Shown here in pieces: positions 1 through 9,460 of a stretch of 64,000 nt of DNA. The notes under the pieces were generated by a model. The model did no database searches, was not told where the DNA came from, and saw only the letters and a program-made list of their open reading frames with translations. This DNA is from Sphingomonas sp. TREG-RG-20F-R18-01 (GTDB lineage Bacteria > Pseudomonadota > Alphaproteobacteria > Sphingomonadales > Sphingomonadaceae): positions 248,001 through 312,000 of the forward strand of contig NZ_JAKNQQ010000005.1 of NCBI RefSeq assembly GCF_022662475.1, read 5' to 3'. The translations under genes were made by a program, and so were the position numbers. Each line of letters opens with the position of its first letter. Within the stretch, counting starts at the first letter, position 1.

Positions 1-146
1 GGGCTTATGCCGACGCGCACGCCCTGCCGTTCGATCCGGTCGACGCGGTCGGCTGGGCGACGCGGCGCGGGAGCCGTTCGGGGCGCGTCGCGTGGCATTA
101 CGTCGTCGATCTCGCGGGGCGCGAGGGGCGGTCGCTGGAACCTTGA
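1..146 (+). CDS. 3' end of a probable DUF815 ATP-binding protein (partial)
   Basis: Only the last 47 codons lie in the window, in the frame whose first complete codon starts at base 3 and whose stop is TGA at 144-146. The tail contains GWATRRGSRSGRVAWHYVVD, which I recognise as the usual C-terminus of DUF815 P-loop ATPases (typically W-RGSRSGR-A-Q-Q-DLAG). The Walker motifs would lie upstream, outside the window, so the family call rests on the tail alone. The codon pattern (G/C in third positions) supports real coding. Confidence 0.55.
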   Translation, partial: AYADAHALPFDPVDAVGWATRRGSRSGRVAWHYVVDLAGREGRSLEP

Positions 147-149
147 TTT

Positions 150-265
150 CGTCACCCCGGCGAAGGCCGGGGCCGTCTGGTTACCCGGGCGCGACGGGGT
201 CACAGAATGCCGTATCGCCGGTTGTGCCCCCCAACATGGCGGCCCCGGCCTTCGCCGGGGTGACG
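150..265. repeat. Dispersed inverted repeat, family A (CCCCGGCGAAGGCCGGGG core)
   Basis: Arms at 150-174 and 241-265 are perfect 25-base reverse complements of each other and each is itself nearly palindromic around CCGGCGAAGGCCGG. The 66-base spacer carries TAACCAGACGG (on the minus strand) and a CGCCCGGGT-type segment that recurs in the copy at 27358-27473. It fills the gap between two convergent genes, the typical location of such elements, and could act as a bidirectional transcription stop. Confidence 0.85.
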
Positions 266-272
266 CGAGTGC

Positions 273-2069
273 TTACCCCTGCCCTTCGACCATTTCCGCC
301 AGTTCCAGCCAGCGCAGCTCGGCGGCGTCCTTGTCCGCCTGCGCCTGGCCGATCGCTTCCATCAGCTTCTCGAACCGGTCGGGATCGCGCGTGTAGAGTT
401 CGGGGTCGGACAGCAATTCCTGGTCGCGCATGATCGCGGCTTCCAGAGTCTCGATCCGCTTGGGCAGGATCTCGTAATCGCGCTGATCCTTGTAGGTCAG
501 CTTGACCTTGCCCGGGGCCGCCCCGCCCGCGACCGGCGCAGCGGAGGTCGCGTTCTTGGCGATCGAGCCGCGCTTGGTCGGCGCGGCGGCCTTGCGGCGA
601 CGCTCCCAGTCCTCATAGCCGCCCGCCACGACATCGACCGTGCCTGACCCGTCGAGGCCCAAAGTGATCGTCACGGTGCGGTCCAGAAAGTCGCGATCGT
701 GGCTTACAATGAGCACGGTGCCGTCATAGTCGCCGATCACGTCCTGGAGCAGGTCGAGCGTCTCCAGATCGAGATCGTTGGTCGGCTCGTCCAGGACTAA
801 CAAGTTGGAAGGCTTGGCGAATTCCCGCGCGAGCAACAGCCGCGAGCGTTCCCCGCCCGACAGCGTGCCGATCTTCGCGTCGAGCACGCCGGGCTCGAAC
901 AGGAATTCCTTGAGATAGCCGACGACATGCTTGCGGATGCCCTGCACCTCGATCCAGTCGCCGCCGTCCGCGAGCACGTCGCGGATCGTCTTGTCGGGCT
1001 CCATCTTGCTGCGCTGCTGGTCGATCACGATCCGTTCGATCGTCTTGGCGAAACGGATCTGGCCGGTGTCGGGCTCCAATTCGCCGGTCAGCAGCTTGAG
1101 CAGCGTCGACTTGCCCGCGCCGTTCGCGCCGACGATGCCGATCCGGTCCTTGCGCGTCACGCGCAGCGACAGGTCGCCGATGATCGTGCGGTCGCCGAAT
1201 GCCTTGGAGATGTGCTTGGCGTCGATCACCACCTTCGAGCGCGCGTCGTCGGTGCCGATCGTCAGATTGGCGGAGCCCTGCGGCCCGACCATCGACGCGC
1301 GTTCGGCGCGCATCTCGACCAGCTTGGTCAGGCGGCCCTGGTTGCGCTTGCGCCGCCCGGTGACGCCGCGCAGCAGCCAATGCTCCTCGAGCTTCAGCTT
1401 CGCGTCGAGCTTCTCGGCATTGCGTTGCTCGTCGGCATAGACCTGCTCGGTCCATGCATCGAACCCGCCGAAGCCGATCTCGGCACGGCGTAGGTTGCCG
1501 CGGTCCATCCACAAAGTCTGCTTGGTCAGCTTGGTGAGGAAGGTGCGGTCATGGCTGATCACGACGAACGCACCGCGGAACCGGCCGAGCCATTCCTCGA
1601 TCCACTCGATCGCGCCGATGTCGAGATGGTTGGTCGGCTCGTCGAGCAGCAACACGTCGGGGTTCTGCGCGAACGCACGGACGATCGCGGCGCGGCGACG
1701 CTCGCCACCCGAAGCCTTGGCGGCTTCGCGCGTCAGGTCGATCCCGAGCTGGTCGGCGATCGCCTCGGCTTCATATTGCAGCGGCGCATCGTCGCCGCCG
1801 AGGACGTAATCCGCGAGCGTATTGCACCCGATCATTGCGGGCTCCTGCTCGAGCAGGATCACGCGGGTACCGGGCACGATCGTGCGGCGGCCCTCGTCCG
1901 AATCGATCTTGTTGCCGAGCAGCTTCATCAGCGTCGTCTTGCCCGCGCCGTTGCGCCCGATCAGCGCGAGCCGGTCGCGCGGGCCGACATGGATGTCGAG
2001 GCCACGGAAAAGCCAACCCGAGCCCTGAATGACGCCGAGATTTTCATATGCGAGGATAGGTGCTGCCAT
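273..2069 (-). CDS. uup: ABC-F family ATPase, Uup-like
   Basis: 598-residue soluble ATPase with two ABC domains in one chain and no membrane segments, as in the ABC-F family that acts on ribosomes or nucleic acids rather than in transport. Visible motifs are Walker A GRNGAGKTT and GANGAGKST, signature motifs SGGERRR and LSGGERSR, and two LLLDEPTNHLD/LVLDEPTNDLD Walker B segments. The C-terminal 70 or so residues start with KLTYKDQRDYE and form a charged helical tail characteristic of Uup. I start at ATG 2069 (MAAPILAYENLG) because the frame upstream is low-complexity and not family-like. Uup is linked to precise excision and to ribosome rescue; the exact role here is inferred. Confidence 0.93.
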   Translation of the reverse strand: MAAPILAYENLGVIQGSGWLFRGLDIHVGPRDRLALIGRNGAGKTTLMKLLGNKIDSDEGRRTIVPGTRVILLEQEPAMIGCNTLADYVLGGDDAPLQYEAEAIADQLGIDLTREAAKASGGERRRAAIVRAFAQNPDVLLLDEPTNHLDIGAIEWIEEWLGRFRGAFVVISHDRTFLTKLTKQTLWMDRGNLRRAEIGFGGFDAWTEQVYADEQRNAEKLDAKLKLEEHWLLRGVTGRRKRNQGRLTKLVEMRAERASMVGPQGSANLTIGTDDARSKVVIDAKHISKAFGDRTIIGDLSLRVTRKDRIGIVGANGAGKSTLLKLLTGELEPDTGQIRFAKTIERIVIDQQRSKMEPDKTIRDVLADGGDWIEVQGIRKHVVGYLKEFLFEPGVLDAKIGTLSGGERSRLLLAREFAKPSNLLVLDEPTNDLDLETLDLLQDVIGDYDGTVLIVSHDRDFLDRTVTITLGLDGSGTVDVVAGGYEDWERRRKAAAPTKRGSIAKNATSAAPVAGGAAPGKVKLTYKDQRDYEILPKRIETLEAAIMRDQELLSDPELYTRDPDRFEKLMEAIGQAQADKDAAELRWLELAEMVEGQG

Positions 2070-2383
2070 GACATGCGCGTTAGGCGGTGGGGCGGCTGGC
2101 GGCAAGCTTTGTGCACTGCAATACGCCCCGTCACGCCGGCGGTGGCGAGACATCTGCGAAAGTTGGATACCGGCCCGTCATTTGCTGTTTTCCCGCGAAG
2201 GCGGGAATCCAGGGCCAAGCAGGACAAAGCCTTACAGCTTTCGCGACTCCTGGGCTCCCGCCTTCGCGGGAGAACACCCGTCATTTCGCAGAGGTCGTGC
2301 GGAGGCCGGGGTGACGGGTTCCACTTCGCCGCACTTCATCCCCATTCACAGGCTGTTCAACGCAAGCCACCTATGCCAAGCCC
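2070..2383. other. Intergenic region with one inverted repeat
   Basis: 314 bases between the divergent ABC-F gene and the PepSY gene. It holds the repeat at 2189-2275; the remainder should contain promoters for both directions, but I see no clear operator. No open frame here looks like a protein. Confidence 0.6.
2189..2275. repeat. Dispersed inverted repeat, family B (TCCCGCGAAGGCGGGA core)
   Basis: Left arm core TCCCGCGAAGGCGGGA at 2191-2206 followed by ATCCAG; right arm CTGGGCTCCCGCCTTCGCGGGAG at 2250-2272. The arms are near-perfect reverse complements. The architecture equals family A (two palindromic arms, spacer of some tens of bases), but the arm sequence differs. It lies in a divergent intergenic region. 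Confidence 0.75.
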
Positions 2384-2692
2384 ATGAAGATGCTAGCCGC
2401 CATCCTGATGGGACTTGCCATGACCCCCGCCCCCGCCGTTCCGATGGCGGCCGGGTTGATGCAGCGTGGCGACCAGATGGAAGCGTTGCGCGGACGGCGC
2501 GAGGGGCGCTGGCTTCCGTCGAAGGATATCGAGGCGCGGGTCGTGCCGACGATGCCCGGCGCACGCTATCTCGGGTTCGACTTCGATCCGGAGGGCGGGA
2601 TTTACACACTCAAATTCCTGCGCAATGGATCGGTCATCTGGGTCGAGGTCGACGGCCGTTCCGGCCAGATCATCGGCCGTACCGGCAACTGA
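2384..2692 (+). CDS. Small exported PepSY-domain protein
   Basis: 102 residues. The N-terminus MKMLAAILMGLAMTPAPA is a typical secretion signal, so the protein probably acts in the periplasm. The rest (GARYLGFDFDPEGGIYTLKFLRNGSVIWVEVDGRSGQIIG) is a single PepSY module, a fold often found as a peptidase inhibitor or sensor add-on. It ends 32 bases before the response regulator start and is probably co-transcribed with the two-component pair, a common arrangement in which the PepSY protein modulates the kinase. That regulatory role is inferred. Confidence 0.85.
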   Translation: MKMLAAILMGLAMTPAPAVPMAAGLMQRGDQMEALRGRREGRWLPSKDIEARVVPTMPGARYLGFDFDPEGGIYTLKFLRNGSVIWVEVDGRSGQIIGRTGN

Positions 2693-2724
2693 GCGCCATC
2701 GGCGCCGTCCAAGGGGAAATTTGC

Positions 2725-3390
2725 ATGCGCGTTCTGATCGTCGAGGACGAACCCAATCTCGGCCAGCAGCTGAAGAGCACGCTCGAAGGTGCTGGCTATG
2801 CGATCGACCTCGCGACCGATGGCGAGGAAGGGCATTTCCTCGGCTCGACCGAGAATTACGACGCGATCATCCTCGACCTCGGCCTGCCCGAAATCGACGG
2901 GCTGACGGTGCTCGACCGCTGGCGCAAGGAAGGCCGCACCGCGCCCGTCCTGGTGCTGACCGCGCGCGACAGCTGGTCGGACAAGGTCGCCGGGCTCGAC
3001 GCGGGCGCGGACGATTATGTCGCCAAGCCGTTCCAGTCGGAGGAACTGATCGCGCGGCTACGCGCGCTGATCCGCCGCGCCTCGGGCAATGCCTCGTCCG
3101 AACTGACCGCAGGCGGCGTCCGGCTCGACACGCGCAGCGGCAAGGTCACGCTGAACGGGGAATCGGTCAAGATGACCGCGCAGGAATACAAGCTGCTCAG
3201 CTACCTGCTCCATCACAAGGGCAAGGTGGTCAGCCGCACCGAGCTGATCGAGCATATCTACGACCAGGATTTCGACCGGGATTCGAACACGATCGAAGTG
3301 TTCGTCACGCGCATCCGCAAGAAGCTCGGGCAGGATGTCATCACCACGATCCGCGGGCTCGGCTACAGCCTCGAGGATCCCGATGCCTGA
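2725..3390 (+). CDS. OmpR-family two-component response regulator
   Basis: 221 residues. Receiver domain residues 1-115 has the full active site: acidic E7/D8, phosphoacceptor D51 in IILDLGLP, T79 and K101 in AKPF. A winged-helix DNA-binding domain follows (about 125-218) ending in TTIRGLGYSL, typical of the OmpR/PhoB class. ATG 2725 is preceded by AAGGGGAAAT. It lies 20 bases upstream of the histidine kinase and closely resembles the PhoP-like regulators that pair with PhoQ-like kinases in alphaproteobacteria; the signal is not predictable from sequence. Confidence 0.95.
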   Translation: MRVLIVEDEPNLGQQLKSTLEGAGYAIDLATDGEEGHFLGSTENYDAIILDLGLPEIDGLTVLDRWRKEGRTAPVLVLTARDSWSDKVAGLDAGADDYVAKPFQSEELIARLRALIRRASGNASSELTAGGVRLDTRSGKVTLNGESVKMTAQEYKLLSYLLHHKGKVVSRTELIEHIYDQDFDRDSNTIEVFVTRIRKKLGQDVITTIRGLGYSLEDPDA

Positions 3391-3410
3391 CGTCCGACCG
3401 CACGCAGGGC

Positions 3411-4853
3411 ATGATGGCTGAGGCGGACACGCACGCCGCGACCGCGCTTGCGCCGCCGCTCCCGCCGCTCGAGGTCGAGCCGCGCACCCTGCCCCGCGTC
3501 CGCACGACCGGATCGCTCAGCCGCCGGATGATCCTGATCGCGGCGGGGTGGATCCTGCTGTTGCTGACCGGTGGCGGCTATGCGCTGGACCGGGTGCTCA
3601 GCACCGCGGTGACGCGCAATTTCGACGACCAGCTCGAATATGTGCTGACCGCGCTGATCGTCTCGGCCGAGATCGGCCCCGAAGGCGAGGTGCTCAACAA
3701 CCGCGAACCCGCCGACCAGCGCTTCCTCGAGCCGAATTCGGGGCTCTATTATCAGGTCAGCGCGCCGGGCCAGGAAAGCTATGCCTCGCGCTCGCTATGG
3801 GACCGCAGGCTCGCCTACGGGGCGCCGCACACCGATCTGTCGGTCCACGCCTATGACAGCAACCAGTTCGTCGACCCCAAGGCGGAATCGCCCGAAAAGC
3901 TGCGGATCGTCGAGCGCGACGTGACGCTGCCCGGCTCCAAGCTGCGCTGGCGCTTCCAGGTCGCGCAAAGCCGCGACGGGCTCGACGCGCAGATCCGCGT
4001 GCTGCGCAAGACGTTGCTGCGCAGCTTCCTGCTGCTGGCGTTCGGGCTGATCGTGATGGCCGCGCTGCAGACCTTCTACGGGCTGTGGCCGCTGCGCCGC
4101 GTGCGCGAGGAGATCGCGCGGATGCGCGCGGGCAAGGCGCGGCAGGTCGAACGCCCGATGCCGATCGAGGTCGCGCCGCTGGTCGAGGAACTCAACGCGC
4201 TGATCGAACATAACGAACGCCAGGCGGAGGAAGCGCGGCGCCACGCGGGCAATCTGGCGCATGCGCTCAAGACCCCGCTGACCGTGATCATGAACGCCGC
4301 CACCGCCAAGGCCGACGATCTCGGCGAGACGGTGGTGCGCGAGGCGCGGACCATGCGGCGGCAGGTCGACCACCACCTCGCCCGCGCCCGCGCGGTCGGG
4401 CGGCGCGGATCGGCGCACAGCCGCGCCGACGTCTGGCCGAGCCTGGAATCGGTCGAGCGCGCGGTCGGCGTGCTGTATCGTCACGTCCGCATCGACACGT
4501 CCGGCCCGCGCGACCTGCAGGTCCATGTCGAACGCCAGGATCTCGACGAGATGCTCGGCAACCTGATCGAGAATGCCGCGAAATATGGCGGGGGGAGCGT
4601 GTTCGTCACCGTCGCCAAGCATTCGGGTTTCGTCGAATTCCTGATCGAGGACGACGGGGTCGGGATTCCGGAGGAGGAGCGGATCCGGATCTTCGATCGC
4701 GGCGTGCGGCTCGATTCGGGCAAGCCCGGGACCGGGCTCGGCATGGCGATCGTGCGCGACGTCGCCGAGATCTACGAAGGCACGGTCAGCCTCGAGGAGA
4801 GCGAGGACCTCGGCGGGTTGCTCGTCCGGCTGCGGTTGCCAGCGGCGAACTGA
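3411..4853 (+). CDS. Membrane sensor histidine kinase (PhoQ-like)
   Basis: 480 residues. Two membrane helices (about 39-58 and 203-224) bracket a periplasmic sensor of about 145 residues. Then come a linker with HAMP-like character, the dimerisation/phosphoacceptor helix with H284 in NLAHALKTPLT, and a HATPase domain with N box NLIENAAKYG, DDGVGIP and GTGLGMAI. NLAHALKTPL rather than the common SHELRTPL is the PhoQ-type H box. ATG 3411 and 3414 are equally usable. It is 20 bases after its response regulator. A proline-rich cytoplasmic N-tail of about 30 residues precedes the first helix. Confidence 0.94.
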   Translation: MMAEADTHAATALAPPLPPLEVEPRTLPRVRTTGSLSRRMILIAAGWILLLLTGGGYALDRVLSTAVTRNFDDQLEYVLTALIVSAEIGPEGEVLNNREPADQRFLEPNSGLYYQVSAPGQESYASRSLWDRRLAYGAPHTDLSVHAYDSNQFVDPKAESPEKLRIVERDVTLPGSKLRWRFQVAQSRDGLDAQIRVLRKTLLRSFLLLAFGLIVMAALQTFYGLWPLRRVREEIARMRAGKARQVERPMPIEVAPLVEELNALIEHNERQAEEARRHAGNLAHALKTPLTVIMNAATAKADDLGETVVREARTMRRQVDHHLARARAVGRRGSAHSRADVWPSLESVERAVGVLYRHVRIDTSGPRDLQVHVERQDLDEMLGNLIENAAKYGGGSVFVTVAKHSGFVEFLIEDDGVGIPEEERIRIFDRGVRLDSGKPGTGLGMAIVRDVAEIYEGTVSLEESEDLGGLLVRLRLPAAN

Positions 4854-4941
4854 TCGCGCCGGCCGGAAGACACCAAAGACGGTTCGCGCACCTGCGCGGA
4901 ACCGCAGCACCATCGACAACCCCGGGCGCGCGCTCAAAGAA

Positions 4942-4973
4942 AAAGCCGCCGGTCCCGCTGGACCGACGGCTTT
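4942..4973 (-). terminator. Rho-independent terminator of the PEP-CTERM gene
   Basis: A 14-base stem with one mismatch (arms 4942-4955 and 4960-4973, four-base loop). Read on the minus strand the stem ends in GGCTTTTTCTTTG, a proper U-tract, so it terminates transcription from the minus-strand PEP-CTERM gene 28 bases upstream. On the plus strand it has only a short T run but may also help end the kinase operon. Confidence 0.85.
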
Positions 4974-5000
4974 CGCTATCGCTGGTGAACGCGGATGCGA

Positions 5001-5630
5001 TCAGGCGTAGGTGACGCTCGTGCGCACCTTGCGCGACCGGAGGCCGGCGCCGACCATGCCGAAGCCGGCGAGCATCATCAGCCACGTAGCTGGCTCGGGA
5101 ACTGCGCTCTCGACCGCCGTGAAGGAGAACTGGCCTGCGTAATCCGCCTTGCTGCCACCCGAAACCGCCTGCTTGGCGCTGACGTTGTCGGAGAGCGTCC
5201 GGTTCCAGGCGAAGCCGGTCAGTTCATAGACCGTCGTGCCGGTGTCGAACGTCGTGCCCTTGAACGTGTCCGACGGAGCAAGCGTGTTGTAGATCCCCGA
5301 AACCGTCGCGTCATCGGCGAAGGTCAGCGTGATCAGATAGTTCTGCGCTGCTTCGAGGACCGAGTCCACCGGCAGGCCTTCGCCGTTGATCGTGAAGCTG
5401 TTGAGACCAGCCGACGTCGGATCGTTGATCGCCTCGCTGTTCGGGTTGAAGATGTTACCGAGCGGCTGCTGGATGAAGACCGTGTCCATCGAACCCATCG
5501 CCGTATTCCAGCTGTAGGGGCTGCCGAGACCCTGGATCGATACGTTGGTCAGGTTTGCCGCGGCATATGCGTTGGTCGACACCATGGCGATGGCGGTAGC
5601 GGCGACGGACGTCAGGATCTTCGTACGCAT
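5001..5630 (-). CDS. Secreted protein with PEPxxWA-type PEP-CTERM sorting tail
   Basis: 209 residues: signal peptide (MRTKILTSVAATAIAMVSTNAYA), then a body rich in Thr, Asn, Ser and Gly without recognisable catalytic motifs, then VPEPATWLMMLAGFGMVGAGLRSRK near the end. That tail combines the PEP motif, a short hydrophobic helix and an Arg/Lys cluster, which exosortase systems cleave during export to the cell surface or the extracellular matrix. The usual Ala of PEPxxWA is Leu here. A strong GGAGTAAG ribosome site precedes ATG 5630. No exosortase or glycosyltransferase genes lie nearby. The function of the body is unknown. Confidence 0.88.
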   Translation of the reverse strand: MRTKILTSVAATAIAMVSTNAYAAANLTNVSIQGLGSPYSWNTAMGSMDTVFIQQPLGNIFNPNSEAINDPTSAGLNSFTINGEGLPVDSVLEAAQNYLITLTFADDATVSGIYNTLAPSDTFKGTTFDTGTTVYELTGFAWNRTLSDNVSAKQAVSGGSKADYAGQFSFTAVESAVPEPATWLMMLAGFGMVGAGLRSRKVRTSVTYA

Positions 5631-5949
5631 GTCTTACTCCTCGGAATGCTTGTACACCGATACGCAAGACCCGTGCCAAGTCCCTACCCGAGGGCGGCAG
5701 CCATTCTTTCGGGCGAGAGTGTAAGGTACGCCGACACTACAGCTTTTACAGCACGTTATCGCTGCTCCTTCACGATAACCCGAGCCTCGGATGCGGCCGG
5801 TCGTGGGCTCGAAAGCCGACTTTCCGGCGCTTATTCATCCGGCGTTAAGCATATAAAAACTGTAACATAGAGCGACACCGCATCAGATCGGCCCTAAATT
5901 GCGCCGCGCGGGAGGGGTCTTTTCGCGCGGCGCGAAGTGCGATCGGAGG
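5631..5949. other. Intergenic region upstream of the PEP-CTERM gene
   Basis: 319 bases. The part next to 5630 must carry the minus-strand promoter and the ribosome site. An AT-rich patch (AAGCATATAAAAACTGTAAC) lies around 5848-5867. The hairpin at 5901-5933 belongs to the gene on the other side. No credible reading frame found. Confidence 0.5.
5901..5933 (-). terminator. Possible terminator of the flavin oxidoreductase gene
   Basis: Perfect 10-base inverted repeat GCGCCGCGCG / CGCGCGGCGC with a 13-base loop, 17 bases past the stop of the minus-strand gene at 5950. On the minus strand it is followed by AATTTAGG, so the U-tract is weak. Confidence 0.5.
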
Positions 5950-6948
5950 TCAGGCGGCGATGGCACGCTCGCGCAAGATCTCCGCGGTGATGGTCAGGCT
6001 GCGCTTGCGCGCGGCATGATCGTAGATCGCGCTGGCGATCATCAGCTCGTCCACGCCGGTACGGGCGACGAACGCAGCAATCTCCCGCGCGACCTTGGCG
6101 GGACCACCGACGGCCGAGCAGGACAGCACATGGTCGAGGATCGCGCCGCCCTGCGCGCCGAGGCTGGCGCGATAGCCCTCGACGGGTGGCGGCAGCTGGC
6201 GGGGGTTGCCGGTGCGCAGCGCAACGAACGCCTGTTCCTGCGAACTGGCGATCAGCGCGCCTTCCTCGTCGCTATCGGCGGCGAAGACGTTGAACCCCGC
6301 CATCACGTGCGGCTTTGCGAGCACCGCCGACGGGCGGAAGGTGCGCCGATAGATCTCGATCGCACTCATCAGCGCGTCGGGCGCGAAATGCGAGGCGAAG
6401 GCGTATGGCAGGCCGAGCATCGCGGCGAGCTGCGCCCCATAGGTGCTCGACCCGAGGATCCACAGCGACACGTCCGCACCCGCACCGGGCGTCGCGCGGA
6501 CGCCGGTCTGGCCGTCGTCGGCGAAATAGCTCTGCAGTTCCAGCACGTCATTCGGAAAGGCATTGGGATCGGTGTTGAGGCTGCGCCGCATCGCGCGCGC
6601 GACGATCTGGTCGGACCCCGGCGCCCGGCCGAGCCCGAGGTCGATCCGTCCCGGGAACAGCGCATCGAGCGTCCCGAACTGCTCGGCGATCGCGAGCGGC
6701 GCATGGTTGGGCAGCATGATCCCGCCCGCGCCGATCCGGATCGTCGTGGTTGCCTGCCCGATATGCGCGAGCACCACCGATGTCGCCGCGCTGGCGATGC
6801 CGGTCATGCCATGGTGTTCGGCGGTCCAATAGCGCGAGAAGCCGAGGCTTTCGGCATGCGCGGCGAGATCTCCCGCATTGCGGAGCGCCTGGGCGACGCT
6901 GCCGCCTTCGACGACGGGGACGAGATCGAGGAGTGAATAAGCGGTCAT
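5950..6948 (-). CDS. LLM-class flavin-dependent oxidoreductase (luciferase-like)
   Basis: 332 residues of the bacterial luciferase-like monooxygenase fold, a TIM barrel using reduced FMN or F420. Family hallmarks include YSLLDLVPV at the start, [26 protein letters not shown] and [23 protein letters not shown]. These match the MsnO8-type subgroup. I use ATG 6948 because the frame upstream is not family-like and would extend into the neighbouring subtilase gene. Substrate not predictable. It begins 23 bases after the end of the subtilase gene on the same strand and may be co-transcribed. Confidence 0.9.
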   Translation of the reverse strand: MTAYSLLDLVPVVEGGSVAQALRNAGDLAAHAESLGFSRYWTAEHHGMTGIASAATSVVLAHIGQATTTIRIGAGGIMLPNHAPLAIAEQFGTLDALFPGRIDLGLGRAPGSDQIVARAMRRSLNTDPNAFPNDVLELQSYFADDGQTGVRATPGAGADVSLWILGSSTYGAQLAAMLGLPYAFASHFAPDALMSAIEIYRRTFRPSAVLAKPHVMAGFNVFAADSDEEGALIASSQEQAFVALRTGNPRQLPPPVEGYRASLGAQGGAILDHVLSCSAVGGPAKVAREIAAFVARTGVDELMIASAIYDHAARKRSLTITAEILRERAIAA

Positions 6949-6971
6949 GGATCCGATATGGGAAGCACGTT

Positions 6972-9344
6972 TCAAAATGCTACCGACCAGCGCGCCGCTG
7001 CGCCCAGATCCTGCCCCAGCGCGACGAAATTCCCCGGCTGGCGGCGCAGGAACAGGTTGGTCTGCAGCGTCCCGGCCCACACCGGCAGCGCATAGCGCGC
7101 CTCCAGGTCGATCTCGCGCCCGGTCGGGGCGAGGTTCATGCGCTGCGTGGTCCAGCTGCTCACCGCAAGCGTGTCGTAGTCATAGGCCGTCGGCAGCGTC
7201 AGGTCGATCCCGCCGCGCGCGACGCGCAGCGGTTGCGCGACGCGCAGTCCGAAACTGTCGCGCGCCCCGAACCATCCGTCCTTGCCGACGTCCGCGGCGA
7301 AGGCGCTGGTGCGGAGCGCGCCGCTGCCGGTCAGGCCACCGCGCACGTCGGCGCGGGTCCAGCCGCGGCGGACCGATCCGCCGATGCTCCATCCGCCGCC
7401 TGCCTCGAACCGCGCGACGGTATCGAGGAACCAGCTCGTCGCCCGCGTCCCGCCGAGCGCATCGCCGAAGCGCGCGCCGAGCACGGTGGCGCGCTCCGCC
7501 AGCCGGGTGCCGGTCAGCGCGAGGCTCAGCCCGCCGAACTGGCGGTCCAGCGTGATCGCGCTGCGGTCATAGCCATACGGCCGATAGCGGTTGCGCGCCG
7601 CGACGAGCGCGTCGGGATCGCGCGCCAGGGCATCCCCGCTTTCGACCGCCGCGGTCAGGCCGAACGCGCCGATCTGCTGGCGCACCGCACTGGCGCCGCG
7701 CGCCCGGCTGTCGAACCCGGCGCCCTGCACCGGATCGCGCGCGACGAGGAAGGCGGGGTCGCTCCGCCCGACCAGCCGCGCGGTCAGCGTCGCGCCGCCC
7801 TCGGCGAAACCGACCGCGAAGCTGGCGTGGGTGTTGAGCCGGCTCGTCACCGTTCCCGCAATCGCGCGCGCCTGGTCGGCGCTGCCGCGCGACAGCATCA
7901 GCCGCGACACGCTCGCACCACCGTCGGTGATCGGCGCGACCGTCAGCGCAACCTGCATCGTGCCCCCGACGCTGGTCTGAACGGTGCGCGTGGTCGCCAG
8001 CAACTGGCCGGCGAGCGTGGGCGCGGGCCCGTCGCGGTGGATCGTCCGCGCGAGATCGATCGCGAAGGCGCGGCTGAACCCGTCGAGGATCACCGCCCCC
8101 AGCGCGCCCTGCGCGGCATCCCCCATCGGCGCGGAGAGCATGGCATTGGATGTCAGCGACGCCGCCGACCGGGTACCCGCGACCGCGGTGCCGCCGAGTG
8201 GCTGGAACGCGCGGGTGAGGTCGAGCACGCCCTCGCCATACACCGGGTCGACCCCCGCCGCGCCGGCATCGCGCGCCGAGGCGTAGAGGATCTGGACGAT
8301 CTGCGCGCCGGTCAGGTTGGGAAAGGCTTGCGCCAGCAACGCCGCCGCGCCTGCGATCTGCGGCGCGGAAAAGGACGTGCCCGTCCACAGGAACGGGGTG
8401 CCGGACTGGTTCGGTGCGCGCACGCTTTCCCCGACAGCGGTGATATAATGCGTCGCCGAATTGCCAGCGCGGTTGCTGAAGGTCGAGATCACGTCCCCGC
8501 CGGCCGTGCGGCTGTTGTTCGCGCCGACCGACCCGGCGATGATCACCAGCCCGCGCGCGGCGGCGGTGTTGGCGATCTGTGCGAACGCATCGGGATTGAC
8601 CGCGGTGGTTGGGCTCGTCGCGAAATCGTTGCCCGCCGCGATCACGATCACGATCCCCGCCGCGGTCGCCCGGCTGACCGCGCTGACCACCGCGCTCCCG
8701 GCCGCGCCGCCGCCGAGCGAGATGTTGATCACCCGCGCGCCATTGTTGACCGCCAGGTCGATCCCGCGCGCGATCGCGCCGTCAGCGAAGGCACAGCTGT
8801 CGGTCGAGCCGGTCGACGTGGCACAGGATCCCGGCGTATCGGCGCGCGCGGCGATGATCGTCGCGTCGAACGCGATGCCCTGCGTGCCGGTATCGTTGCG
8901 TCGCCCCGCCAGCGTGAACGCCACCGCGGTGCCATGGCCGTCCTCGTCCGCCGCGCTCGTTCCACCCGCGACATTGGCCGAGGCGGCGGAAATCCGTCCG
9001 CCGAACTCGGCGCTGGTCAGGTCGACCCCGCTGTCGACGATCCCGACCGTGATGCTCTTCCCCGTCGCCCCCGCCTGATACAGCGCCAGCGCATTGGCCG
9101 ACACCGCCCCCACCGTCGCGCGATATTCCGCGGTATCGTAATTGGTCGCGGTCGGCGTCGGGGTCGGGGCGGGAGTCGGCGTTGGAGCGGGCACCGGCGT
9201 GGGAGTCGGCGTGGGGGTGCTGATCGGCGGCGGCGCGGGCGTGCTGTTGACGCCCCCGCCCCCGCTGCAGGCTCCCAGCCCGACCAGGGTCGCCAGCGCC
9301 GCCGGCCGCGCGAGATAGCTGGTCCATCGGTGTCGCATCGTCAT
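6972..9344 (-). CDS. Subtilisin-like (S8) serine protease, lipoprotein type with barrel-like C-terminus
   Basis: 790 residues. N-terminus: basic start, hydrophobic core and a lipobox ending in LVGLGAC (C26), so it is probably lipid-anchored. Next come a Gly run, a low-complexity (TP)n/PAPTP linker (about 35-66) and a subtilase domain with triad D104 (GIVDSGVD), H137 (DGHGTAVA) and S324 (GTSFSAP). The C-terminal half (about 380-790) is rich in alternating amphipathic strands and ends in ARWSVAF; a terminal Phe is the signature of outer-membrane beta-barrels, as in autotransporter subtilases. A lipidated autotransporter is unusual. Likely an outer-membrane or surface protease. Confidence 0.9.
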   Translation of the reverse strand: MTMRHRWTSYLARPAALATLVGLGACSGGGGVNSTPAPPPISTPTPTPTPVPAPTPTPAPTPTPTATNYDTAEYRATVGAVSANALALYQAGATGKSITVGIVDSGVDLTSAEFGGRISAASANVAGGTSAADEDGHGTAVAFTLAGRRNDTGTQGIAFDATIIAARADTPGSCATSTGSTDSCAFADGAIARGIDLAVNNGARVINISLGGGAAGSAVVSAVSRATAAGIVIVIAAGNDFATSPTTAVNPDAFAQIANTAAARGLVIIAGSVGANNSRTAGGDVISTFSNRAGNSATHYITAVGESVRAPNQSGTPFLWTGTSFSAPQIAGAAALLAQAFPNLTGAQIVQILYASARDAGAAGVDPVYGEGVLDLTRAFQPLGGTAVAGTRSAASLTSNAMLSAPMGDAAQGALGAVILDGFSRAFAIDLARTIHRDGPAPTLAGQLLATTRTVQTSVGGTMQVALTVAPITDGGASVSRLMLSRGSADQARAIAGTVTSRLNTHASFAVGFAEGGATLTARLVGRSDPAFLVARDPVQGAGFDSRARGASAVRQQIGAFGLTAAVESGDALARDPDALVAARNRYRPYGYDRSAITLDRQFGGLSLALTGTRLAERATVLGARFGDALGGTRATSWFLDTVARFEAGGGWSIGGSVRRGWTRADVRGGLTGSGALRTSAFAADVGKDGWFGARDSFGLRVAQPLRVARGGIDLTLPTAYDYDTLAVSSWTTQRMNLAPTGREIDLEARYALPVWAGTLQTNLFLRRQPGNFVALGQDLGAAARWSVAF

Positions 9345-9460
9345 TGCTCCCTGCCCCGTTCGGCATCCACCCCGCGATCTCCTCGTCGTGTCCCGACGGG
9401 TATCGCGGTCGCGCCATCCCTGCCTTGCCCGCCACGCGCCCTGCGCTTAGAGCCGCGCGC

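Noticed and set aside
150..265. Short palindromic repeats as a possible CRISPR array
   Set aside because: Only two arms per locus, inverted rather than direct, and spacers are shared between copies; no cas genes.
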